Below, piece after piece: positions 31,160 through 39,180 of a DNA stretch of 64,000 nucleotides. Made by a program: the position numbers and the translations under genes. The stretch's first letter is position 1. Every line of letters begins with the position of its first letter. The notes beneath the pieces were generated by a model, which was not told where the DNA came from, did not search any database, and saw nothing but the letters and a program-made list of their open reading frames with translations. The stretch is from Saprospiraceae bacterium (GTDB lineage Bacteria; Bacteroidota; Bacteroidia; Chitinophagales; Saprospiraceae): the NCBI GenBank assembly GCA_016714765.1, contig JADKCF010000012.1, forward strand, positions 77,925 to 141,924, read 5' to 3'.

Positions 31160-32569
31160 TTATACCATTTTTAGTTCTTTGGCTTTGGTCATCATAAATT
31201 TATAAGCTTCGTCGTAATTATTTTCGACTACACCATCCAATATTGCTTCTCTGATTGCTGTTTTCAGCAATCCCACTTCACGGGACGGCGGCAATTTGAA
31301 AATGCGCATGATATCGTCGCCGGAGATGGGAGGTTGCCAGCTGCGCAAATGATCTTTTTCTTCGACTTCTTTTATTTTCTCCATGAGCACCTTGTAGTTC
31401 TCTTTGTATTTGCTCACTTTACCTTCATTTTTGGAGGTGATGTCAGCCTTGCACAAGGTCATCAGATCTTCGATATCATCCCCTGCATCAAACAGTAATC
31501 TCCTCACTGCTGAATCTGAAATATTGTCATTGGTCAAAGCAATTGGTCTCAAATGCAGGAGTACAAGTTTTTGTACATATTTCATTTTTGAATCCATAGG
31601 AAGCTTCATTTTTTTAAAGATTCTAGGCACCATGGCGGCACCTAAAGCCTCATGACCATGAAATGTCCAACCCAGGTTGGCATCAAATCTTTTAGTAGGT
31701 GGTTTGGCAATATCATGCAGAATCGCTGCCCATCTCAACCAAAGGTTTTTTGTATCCTTACTTACATTTTCCAGTACTTCCAGCGTATGGTAAAAGTTAT
31801 CTTTGTGACCGATATTGTTTTTGATATCTACCCCTTGCAGAGATGCCATTTCGGGAAAAATGAGAGCCAGCAAACCTGAATCAAATAAAAGTTTAAAGCC
31901 TTTGGACGGTCTGTCTGCCAAGATGATTTTTTCCAGTTCAGTACTGATTCTTTCTCTGGATACTATATTTATTCTGTGTTTGTTTTTGATGATAGACTTG
32001 AAAGTTTTGGGTTCGATTTCAAAGTCAAGCTGGGTGGAAAACCTGATAGCTCGCATCATTCTTAGTGGGTCATCCGCAAAGGTTTTGTCCGGATCTAAAG
32101 GCGTTCGTATGATTTTATGTTCGAGATCGTAAAAACCATTGAATGAGTCAATAATCTTGCCGTAATCATCTTCATTAAGGCTTAAAGCTAATGAATTGAT
32201 AGTAAAATCCCTTCTGTTTTGATCATCTTCGAGGGTACCATTCTCTACTGCAGGTTTACGTGAGTCCGCCTGGTAGGATTCTTTGCGAGCGCCTACGAAC
32301 TCTATCTCCAGGTCTTTATGTCTGATCATTGCGGTACCAAATCTTTTATATACTGCTATGTAAGGCAAAGGTCTGAGTTTGGAAGCCAGCTTTTCAGCCA
32401 GCGCTATACCATCACCTACACAAACTACATCCAGATCCTTGGATTCTCTGGCCAGCAATCTGTCTCTCACATACCCCCCTACTACATAGACAGGTACTCC
32501 CAGTTCGTTGGCAGACAACTGGATAAGCTCGAATATTTTTCTTTCGTAAGGCTTAATATTAAATACCAT
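31160..32569 (-). CDS. cca: tRNA nucleotidyltransferase/poly(A) polymerase with HD domain
   Basis: Adds or repairs the CCA end of tRNAs, or acts as a poly(A) polymerase. 469 residues. The head has VYVVGGYVRDRLL and the metal-binding pair KDLDVVCVGDG, then RRDFTINSLALSL and DPLRMMRAIRFSTQLDF. A C-terminal HD phosphohydrolase domain carries ILHDIAKPPTK. Intact. Located 23 nt downstream of dusB, grouping two tRNA-processing enzymes. Confidence 0.93.
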   Translation of the reverse strand: MVFNIKPYERKIFELIQLSANELGVPVYVVGGYVRDRLLARESKDLDVVCVGDGIALAEKLASKLRPLPYIAVYKRFGTAMIRHKDLEIEFVGARKESYQADSRKPAVENGTLEDDQNRRDFTINSLALSLNEDDYGKIIDSFNGFYDLEHKIIRTPLDPDKTFADDPLRMMRAIRFSTQLDFEIEPKTFKSIIKNKHRINIVSRERISTELEKIILADRPSKGFKLLFDSGLLALIFPEMASLQGVDIKNNIGHKDNFYHTLEVLENVSKDTKNLWLRWAAILHDIAKPPTKRFDANLGWTFHGHEALGAAMVPRIFKKMKLPMDSKMKYVQKLVLLHLRPIALTNDNISDSAVRRLLFDAGDDIEDLMTLCKADITSKNEGKVSKYKENYKVLMEKIKEVEEKDHLRSWQPPISGDDIMRIFKLPPSREVGLLKTAIREAILDGVVENNYDEAYKFMMTKAKELKMV

Positions 32570-32592
32570 TCAGATTTATTTACGGTATCGGT

Positions 32593-33588
32593 TTATATTA
32601 GCAACAATGAATCCTGATAAAAATACTTTATTTCATCCAGTATTTCGTTGAGTATGGCTCCGTCCATCTCTGATACTAGTCTGGCTCGGTATTCCTTTAT
32701 CCCTGGCAAGTCTCTGAAATAGTTTGTATAGTGTCTTCTCATTTCTACTACTCCTACTCTTTCTCCTTTCCATTCTATACTTTTCATAAGATGTTTTCTG
32801 GCTACTTCCACTCGTGCTTCTATGGTGGGTGGCTCAGGTATAGTACCATCCGCCAGATACTGTTTGATATCTCTGAATATCCATGGATAACCGATGCTTG
32901 CTCGCCCTATCATGATGCCATCCACGCCATATCTTTCCTTGTACTCCTTTGCTTTTTGTGGTGTATCGATATCCCCATTGCCAAAAATGGGAATATGTAT
33001 CCTGGGATTGTTTTTTACTTTACCTATAAGGGACCAATCGGCCTCACCTTTATACATTTGTTTGCGGGTGCGACCATGAATAGAAAGAGCCTGTATACCT
33101 ATATCCTGAAGCCTTTCAGCTACTTCTTCTATATTGAGGGAATTTTCATCCCATCCAAGTCTCGTCTTGACAGTCACCGGTAAAGATGTAGATTTGACTA
33201 CTTTTTCGGTAAGCCTGATCATCTTGGGTATGTCCTGCAGTATGCCTGCCCCTGCCATTTTACACACTACCTTTTTGACAGGGCAACCAAAATTGATATC
33301 CAGCAATTCAGGCCGGGCAGCCTCTACGATCTCTGCAGCTTTGCCCATCGACTCTATTTCAGCACCGAAAATCTGGATGCCAATCGGACGCTCTTCGTCA
33401 TAGATATCCAGTTTTTGCACGCTCTTTCCTGCATCCCTGATCAATCCTTCTACAGAAATAAATTCGGTATACATCAGGTCGCTCCCCTGCTCTTTACAGA
33501 CAGCTCTGAAAGGAGGATCACTGACATCTTCCATTGGTGCCAGTAAAAGGGGAAACTCGCCTATTTCAGTATTGCCGATTTTAACCAT
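32593..33588 (-). CDS. dusB: tRNA-dihydrouridine synthase
   Basis: FMN enzyme reducing uridines in the tRNA D-loop. 331 residues of normal length. The flavin and active-site marks are APMEDVSDPPFR, the catalytic Cys in NFGCPVKKVVCKMAGAGIL, and LSIHGRTRKQMYKGEADW and GNGDIDTPQKA for phosphate binding. The DusB class is the best match. It follows the outer-membrane protein gene by 21 nt. Confidence 0.94.
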   Translation of the reverse strand: MVKIGNTEIGEFPLLLAPMEDVSDPPFRAVCKEQGSDLMYTEFISVEGLIRDAGKSVQKLDIYDEERPIGIQIFGAEIESMGKAAEIVEAARPELLDINFGCPVKKVVCKMAGAGILQDIPKMIRLTEKVVKSTSLPVTVKTRLGWDENSLNIEEVAERLQDIGIQALSIHGRTRKQMYKGEADWSLIGKVKNNPRIHIPIFGNGDIDTPQKAKEYKERYGVDGIMIGRASIGYPWIFRDIKQYLADGTIPEPPTIEARVEVARKHLMKSIEWKGERVGVVEMRRHYTNYFRDLPGIKEYRARLVSEMDGAILNEILDEIKYFYQDSLLLI

Positions 33589-33609
33589 GTAGAATGTATT
33601 GTCTGTTTG

Positions 33610-34203
33610 TCAGAAATTATAACTTGCCCCAAACCAATATTCGACAACAGAACTTTGTATATCCTGTGCCTGCTGATTTGCAATGTAAAGCAATTCAATG
33701 CCAAACTTCCATTTGCCGAATCCACTCGTATATCCAAGACCAATCAATGGATAATTCACTTTAGTGTCCTGGGTGATGTACCGTATCTGGTAAGGGTCCG
33801 GATCTTTGGCATAGCCCATAAAAGCATATTCAGCCTGAAGATAGATCTGATTGGTAATTTTACCTCTTGCATACAAAAAGCCTCCTAAATCAAATATAGA
33901 TGGATCCGGCCCCTGCACAGAAAACTGGTTATAAAACAATTTTAAACCAGCTCCTGCAGTAAACCTTTCGCTGAGTTTATAGCCTACATTGGCTTTGGTA
34001 GAAATTGTAAGGCCATTGAAAAATCCCAGGTTGCCAAATCTGATTTCAGGATTTATCTTTTCCATCAGTGAGACTTGTTCCGTTTTTTCTTTTTCTTTTT
34101 TTGATTTCTTGGAAGTTGTTTTCTTTCTAACCTGAGCATCTGCACTTGCTATAGAAATAAGAAGACAAAAAACCATGGACAATAATAAAATAAAGTTCTT
34201 CAT
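33610..34203 (-). CDS. Outer-membrane beta-barrel protein
   Basis: 197 residues. A signal peptide ends near residue 23 (SIASADA). A lysine-rich stretch (KKTTSKKSKKEKEKTEQ) follows, then amphipathic strands (FNGLTISTKANVGYKL, NQIYLQAEYAFMGY, WKFGIELLYI) ending in WFGASYNF. The terminal aromatic residue is the usual outer-membrane insertion signal. Role unknown. It is the first gene of a likely operon with dusB, cca and the ComEA-like gene. Confidence 0.75.
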   Translation of the reverse strand: MKNFILLLSMVFCLLISIASADAQVRKKTTSKKSKKEKEKTEQVSLMEKINPEIRFGNLGFFNGLTISTKANVGYKLSERFTAGAGLKLFYNQFSVQGPDPSIFDLGGFLYARGKITNQIYLQAEYAFMGYAKDPDPYQIRYITQDTKVNYPLIGLGYTSGFGKWKFGIELLYIANQQAQDIQSSVVEYWFGASYNF

Positions 34204-34305
34204 TGCATATATTCATTAATAGGCCAAAAGTACTTAAAAATTGCCATTGTGCTAATATAAATGTTATTTTTAACGAAAAATTAGGCTTGACTTAGAGGAT
34301 AAATC

Positions 34306-34319
34306 TTATCTTTAGATAA
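34306..34319. promoter_or_regulatory. Inverted repeat upstream of the aspC promoter
   Basis: TTATCT-TT-AGATAA is a perfect 6-bp inverted repeat just upstream of the -33 element. It is nested in a direct repeat of GATAAATC (34298-34305 and 34315-34322). A regulator site is plausible. Confidence 0.35.
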
Positions 34320-34326
34320 ATCCTTA

Positions 34327-34355
34327 TTGTGCAAATAATATTTTGAGTACCTTTG
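34327..34355 (+). promoter_or_regulatory. aspC promoter (TTG - 18 nt - TACCTTTG)
   Basis: TTG at 34327-34329 and TACCTTTG at 34348-34355 with an 18-nt spacer, the same geometry as the ferredoxin promoter. The predicted leader is about 30 nt. Confidence 0.7.
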
Positions 34356-34391
34356 CACCAATTAAGTAAAACAATAAGATATCTGACAATT

Positions 34392-35599
34392 ATGAGTATT
34401 AATCCATCAAAAATGTTGTCTGTTAAAGTTCAGGCTATGGAAGAATCTGCCACCATCAGGATGGCACAAAAGCCAGAGACCTCGCTGCCAAAGGAGTTAA
34501 TGTCATCAGTTTAAGTTTGGGTGAACCGGATTTTGATACACCAGAATTTATCAAAGAAGCAGCATATCAGGCACTTAAAAATGGAAATACAAAGTATACC
34601 CCGGTACCTGGCACAATGGATCTTCGCAAAGCGATCTGCGACAAATTTAAAGATGAGAACAATCTTCATTTTGACCCTTCTCAAATCGTAGTATCCAACG
34701 GAGCAAAACAAAGCATTGCAAATATCTGCCTGGCTACTCTCAATGAAGGGGATGAAGCTCTCATCCTGGCTCCATACTGGGTATCATATGTGGAGATTGT
34801 AAAATTTGCAGGAGGCACTCCAGTTGTAGTAAGTGCCGGTATAGAGGATGATTTTAAGGTCAAAGCTGATCAGATAAAAGAGTCTATTACTGACAAAACG
34901 AAACTGCTGATATTTTCGTCACCATGCAATCCGACAGGTTCTGTCTATACTAAAGAAGAGCTCTCTGCCATAGCAGACATCATTGCAGCCAATGGCCAGA
35001 TACTTGTGGTGTCTGATGAAATCTACGAATATATCAATTTTACAGGTCAGCACGCAAGTATCGGCGCCTTTGACAGCATGAGAGATAAAACCGCCACTGT
35101 CAATGGATTTTCAAAGGGTTTTTCTATGACAGGTTGGAGACTGGGATACATGGGTGGACCAAAATGGTTAGCTGATGCATGTAATAAAGTGCAGGGGCAA
35201 GTGACCTCCGGAGCAGCTTCTTTTAGCCAGGAGGCAGCAGCAGTGGCGCTAAGGTCAGAAAAAACAGAGGCTATACGGATGAGAGATGCATTTTTGAGAA
35301 GAAGAGACCTCATTATTTCCAAACTGAAAGAAGTACCCGGGGTTAAAGTAAATCAACCACAAGGTGCCTTTTATGTCTTTCCTGATGTGAGCCACTATTT
35401 CGGAACATCCAATGGAAATGTCAGAATCAATAATGCTGATGATTTTTCGGAGGCGATGCTTACTGAAGCTCACGTAGGCACAGTATCAGGTGCTGCTTTT
35501 GGGAACGAAAACTGTATCAGACTTTCGTATGCAGCAGCTGATGAGGACCTGATAGAAGCAGTTTCCCGTATAAAAAAATGTCTCGCTTCTTTCAAATAA
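34392..35599 (+). CDS. aspC: Class I aminotransferase (aspartate aminotransferase type), frame-shifted
   Basis: PLP transaminase, probably aspartate/2-oxoglutarate, of about 402 residues. The N-terminus begins MSINPSKMLSVKVQAMEE at 34392. The rest has SLSLGEPDFDTPEFIKEAA, SNGAKQSIANICLA, SPCNPTGSVYTKEEL, the PLP lysine in GFSKGFSMTGWRLGY, and IRLSYAAADEDL. The frame breaks at four A, 34468-34471. Five A gives RMAQKARDLAAKGVNVISL. The promoter position supports the 34392 start. Confidence 0.92.
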
Positions 35600-35731
35600 T
35601 AGATGAACCGAAAATTTTCATCCTAAAGAGGTGAAAGAAATAGAGGTGTCTATATTCTATTGATTTGCAAGACAAAAGGTAATTCAGATGATAATAGAAT
35701 GTAATTATTGTAAATTTTTTGTTAATAATTA

Positions 35732-35762
35732 TTGGCAGAATAAAAACAAAATTGTACTTTTC
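35732..35762 (+). promoter_or_regulatory. Promoter of the small DNA-binding protein gene
   Basis: TTG at 35732-35734, 20 nt, then TACTTTTC at 35755-35762, one base from consensus. The leader would be about 36 nt. The remainder of 35600-35804 is AT-rich and holds nothing else I can identify. Confidence 0.45.
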
Positions 35763-35804
35763 GGATTGAACATAATATTTAATAACATTTAAATCGTTTC
35801 CAAC

Positions 35805-36062
35805 ATGAATATCACATTTGATGAATTAAGAAAAATCAAACATGCACTTCCTACAGGTAGTGTCAGTAAAATTGCATCAGAGTTAAATATAGAAGAACAA
35901 ACAGTCAGAAATTATTTCGGAGCCAAAAAATATGAAAATGGTGAAGTCGTGGGTTGTCATATAGAACCCGGTCCAGACGGAGGAATCGTACACCTGGATG
36001 ATGATGTAATCTACAAAATTGCAAAAAGAATCATCGCTGAAACTCAACACATCGGTGTATGA
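35805..36062 (+). CDS. Small helix-turn-helix DNA-binding protein
   Basis: An 85-residue protein. Residues 1-40 form a likely helix-turn-helix (HALPTGSVSKIASELNIEE then QTVRNYFGAKKY), followed by an acidic segment with HIEPGPDGGIVHLDDDV. Short proteins of this type are widespread in Bacteroidetes, annotated only as DNA-binding. It has its own promoter and terminator, so it is a single-gene unit. Possible nucleoid-associated or regulatory role. Confidence 0.75.
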   Translation: MNITFDELRKIKHALPTGSVSKIASELNIEEQTVRNYFGAKKYENGEVVGCHIEPGPDGGIVHLDDDVIYKIAKRIIAETQHIGV

Positions 36063-36080
36063 TTGACTTTAAAAAATGAA

Positions 36081-36120
36081 AAAAGAGGAGATTTTCAGCA
36101 GAATATCTCCTCTTTTTTTT
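36081..36120 (+). terminator. Intrinsic terminator
   Basis: Stem GAGGAGAT (36085-36092) with ATCTCCTC (36105-36112), flanked by AAAA upstream and a run of T downstream. It ends the small DNA-binding protein gene. Confidence 0.85.
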
Positions 36121-36168
36121 TCTATTTTTTTCTAACGGCAGATTTTAACATATTTATAAGATAATGTA

Positions 36169-36184
36169 TCTGAAACTTTTCAGA
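36169..36184. promoter_or_regulatory. Inverted repeat upstream of the DUF1573 gene
   Basis: TCTGAAA-CT-TTTCAGA is a perfect 7-bp inverted repeat directly before GACCTTTG (36183-36190), a -7-like element with one mismatch. It could be an operator for the gene starting at 36220. Confidence 0.35.
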
Positions 36185-36219
36185 CCTTTGTATCGTCTAA
36201 TCATCAAACATAATCAATA

Positions 36220-36664
36220 ATGAAAATTTTTAATCTTACTCTTATCCTGGTAGCCTTTGTGATGACATCTATCATTTCTGTGACAGCTCAAACTAAAATT
36301 GCACCCAAATCAGTCACCAACGCTACTGCCAAACATCCAGGTGTACATATGACTTTCGAAAATGAACATCTCAACATAGGAAAGGTAAAAAAAGGAGAAA
36401 TTAAAAATTTGATTTCAGTTTTCGCAACACAGGCACAGATGTAATAGAGATCGACATTGCATCAGGTTGTGATTGTACGACACTAGATTATCCTAAAAAC
36501 AAAATCAAACCAGGGAAAAAGCAACGATTCATGTTACTTTTGATAGTGGTAAAAAGGAAGAATCTGAGACTGTAGATGTAGACATATACTTAAAAAATCT
36601 AAACCCTAAAACTGGGCAAAGAATCCTCAAAATCGTAGATTATAAGTACGAACTAACTCATTGA
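36220..36664 (+). CDS. DUF1573 family exported protein, two frame breaks
   Basis: About 148 residues with a signal peptide (LILVAFVMTSIISVTAQ) and one DUF1573 Ig-like beta domain: FENEHLNIGKVKKGEIKN, FSFRNTGTDVIEI, ASGCDCTTLDYPKNKIKPG and ATIHVTFDSGKK. The CDCTT motif is a family mark. Breaks are at T3 (36408-36410) and A5 (36516-36520). One base more at each makes the domain continuous to the stop at 36662. Function unknown; such proteins are abundant Bacteroidetes envelope proteins. Confidence 0.78.
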
Positions 36665-36800
36665 TGAAGTTTTCTTTATAATGCAATTATTGTTCGCATA
36701 TTAATTAATCATACCTTGCTCTCCTCTTCTCCTGGAGATCATGGGGCTTAGATTTTTATTTTAAGATTTTTTTTTTGGAAGGTGATACGTTACCTTGGGT

Positions 36801-37610
36801 CTATAATGTAATATGAGCGGCCATTTTTTGTTGCAATTCCATGGCTTTTCTTCTTACATCATTCTGGAAGTCAGTACCTGACCCTGCGTATATGATATCC
36901 CTACTCGAATTGACTAATAAACCCATATCTGGGTTACGGCCACTCTTAACTACCATATCCAGGTCTCCTCCCTGAGCACCGATGCCCGGCACAAGAAAAA
37001 AATAATCCTGCGCCATGGCTCTGATGGTACCGAAAGAATCCGGATGGGTAGCTCCGATGACAAACATAAGATTATCAGGACGTCCCCATTCCTGTGCTTT
37101 ACTTATGACTTTTTCATATAGGGGTATACCGTTGGAGTCTTTCATTTGCTGAAAATCATCACTGCCCTGATTGCTGGTCAGACCCAATAGTATGACCCAT
37201 CTGTCGGTATACTCTAAAAAAGGTGAAACAGAATCTATACCCATATAAGGTGCCACAGTTACTGCATCAAAATCAAGATATTCGAAAAAAGTATCTGCAT
37301 ATTTTTTACTCGTATTTCCTATATCTCCTCTTTTAGCGTCTGCTATGGTGAACATAGATTGGGGTATATAGTCCATTGTTTTTTCCAAAGACTGCCATCC
37401 CTTACGACCCAGGCATTCATAAAAAGCGATATTAGGTTTGTAAGCTACACAAAGATCGCTTGTAGCATCTATAATGGCCTTGTTGAATTCAAATATTGGG
37501 TCATCGTACTGAAGGAGATGAGCGGGTATTTTTTTCATATCGGGATCTAATCCCACGCACAAAAAACTTTTTTTGACTACTATCTGATGGACAAGATGCT
37601 CTCTGGTCAT
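36801..37610 (-). CDS. pyrF: Orotidine 5'-phosphate decarboxylase
   Basis: Last step of UMP synthesis. 269 residues, matching the longer type 2 family. The catalytic segment is MFTIADAKRGDIGNTSKKY with the D-K-x-x-D array. CVGLDPDMKKIP opens the barrel, and FLVPGIGAQGGDLD is the phosphate-binding end. The start codon overlaps the nfu stop by 4 nt, so the two are translationally coupled. Confidence 0.96.
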   Translation of the reverse strand: MTREHLVHQIVVKKSFLCVGLDPDMKKIPAHLLQYDDPIFEFNKAIIDATSDLCVAYKPNIAFYECLGRKGWQSLEKTMDYIPQSMFTIADAKRGDIGNTSKKYADTFFEYLDFDAVTVAPYMGIDSVSPFLEYTDRWVILLGLTSNQGSDDFQQMKDSNGIPLYEKVISKAQEWGRPDNLMFVIGATHPDSFGTIRAMAQDYFFLVPGIGAQGGDLDMVVKSGRNPDMGLLVNSSRDIIYAGSGTDFQNDVRRKAMELQQKMAAHITL

Positions 37611-37870
37611 ACTGAAAAATAGCCATTGATGGCTTCAACGCTTTTGATCTCAGGAAGACGGGATTTGATGGCTTGTTCCACTCCTGCTCTCATAGTCATG
37701 GCTGACATAGAGCAATGTTCACAATTGCCCATCCATTTGATGCGGACGATGAGGTCTTCTGTGACCTCCACTAATTCGATATTGCCACCATCTACTTCCA
37801 GGTGTGGCCTGATCTCATCGAGGGCTATATTTACTTTTTCAAAAATGCTTGTCGGAGCGGCTGTTGTCAT
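37607..37870 (-). CDS. NifU C-terminal domain (Nfu) Fe-S scaffold protein
   Basis: About 87 residues when started at ATG 37870 (TTAAPTSIFEKVNIALDE). An in-frame start at 37897 adds nine residues. The Nfu domain shows IRPHLEVDGGNIELVEV and the CxxC pair in MGNCEHCSMSAMTMRAGVEQ that holds a transient [4Fe-4S] cluster. It lies between mrp and pyrF. mrp also carries Fe-S clusters, so the pair likely deliver clusters together. Confidence 0.9.
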   Translation of the reverse strand: MTTAAPTSIFEKVNIALDEIRPHLEVDGGNIELVEVTEDLIVRIKWMGNCEHCSMSAMTMRAGVEQAIKSRLPEIKSVEAINGYFSV

Positions 37871-37946
37871 GATGCAAAGATAAGTGATTTCAGGCATTAT
37901 TTTTCATTGTGCATACAAAAATATAATGCCCGTTAAAAAAAATAAA

Positions 37947-39037
37947 TCAATGTTCCACCTTAACGATTCTTGTAGGTTCATGAAGTTGATGTCTCAAATT
38001 CACCTGCTTAACAGTATTTTGAGCCAGTTTCCTAAATACCTCCTTCAGGGGGTGATCAGTTTGTGCTGCTGCCGGTAGCCCTGCATCTCCGGATTCTCTC
38101 ACACTTTGTACTATAGGTATCTGTGCGAGCATTTCTACTCCTGCCAGGTTCGAAAGCGTAGTGCCCCCTCCTTTTCCAAAAATATAGTACTTATTATCAG
38201 GAAGTTCAGCAGGCGTAAACCAACTCATATTTTCGACTACCCCAAGGATAGGTACATTGACGTTGTCGAGTAAAAACATATTCATTGCCTTGACCGCGTC
38301 GATGACAGCTACTTCCTGAGGTGTTGTGACCATGATGGCTCCGGTGACCGGTACGGTTTGGACTAGTGTAAGTTGGATATCTCCGGTGCCAGGAGGTAAG
38401 TCGATGACCAGATAATCCAAATCAGGCCACAGACAATCCTGAATGAACTGCCGCAAAAGTCCTCCTAATCTGGGACCCCGAAGTACCACTGCCTGCTCAG
38501 GTTCTACTATAAATCCGATAGAAATCACATGACTCCATGTGCGTAGAGGGGTATGATTTTGTGCTTGCCGTACAGAAGCTCTACTTTAGGTCGTTGTCCC
38601 TGCAGGCCCATCATAGTGGGAATAGATGGACCATAAAGATCTGCATCTATCAACCCTACTTTGTATCCTTCATTAGATAGTGCAACGGCCAGATTGACGG
38701 CTACTGTAGACTTACCCACCCCACCTTTGCCGGAAGCCACAGCTATGACATTTTTTACCTGTGGCAACACGGAATCAGTGGATTCAGTTGCATCTGATTT
38801 AATTTTCAAATGAATGTGTACCTGAGCATCTGGATAAATGGCTGCGATTTCGCCCATACAGGCAAAGTTGAGGGAAGATTTCAAGTCGTTATCGTTGGAC
38901 TTGAGAACTATTGAAAAAGAGATATTATTATCTTCTACCCTGAAATCTTCCACCATTCGTGCAGATACTATATCTCCTCCGGTTTTAGGATCTTTAACAT
39001 TTCTGAGCGCCGCCAGTACGGCATTATGATCTATCAT
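37947..39037 (-). CDS. mrp: Mrp/ApbC family Fe-S cluster carrier ATPase, frame-shifted
   Basis: P-loop ATPase of about 363 residues. An N-terminal DUF59/MIP18-like domain (LAALRNVKDPKTGGDIVSA) precedes the deviant Walker A VASGKGGVGKSTVAVNLA and switch LIDADLYGPSIPTMMGL. After a break near 38524-38531 it continues LRGPRLGGLLRQF, LVIDLPPGTGDIQLTL and VVENMSWF. The join would read HGV-x-VISIGF with one added base. The usual CxxC cluster motif near the C-terminus is not evident, a known variant. ATG 39037 is preferred over 39091. Confidence 0.9.
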
Positions 39038-39138
39038 TTTATTACTTTTGAAACTTTGTATGATGCAAAGTAAAGCAGAAATTACATGCAATTGTTCAAT
39101 ATCTCAGGCAAGTAATTAAAAATATAGCTGAAAAAGAT

Positions 39139-39146
39139 TATTTTTG
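39139..39146 (+). promoter_or_regulatory. ribF-GT2 promoter, -7 element
   Basis: TATTTTTG matches TAnnTTTG. The leader to ATG 39181 would be about 28 nt. Confidence 0.45.
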
Positions 39147-39180
39147 CTCCCGAAATAGGAAAGATTGACTATTTACATCC

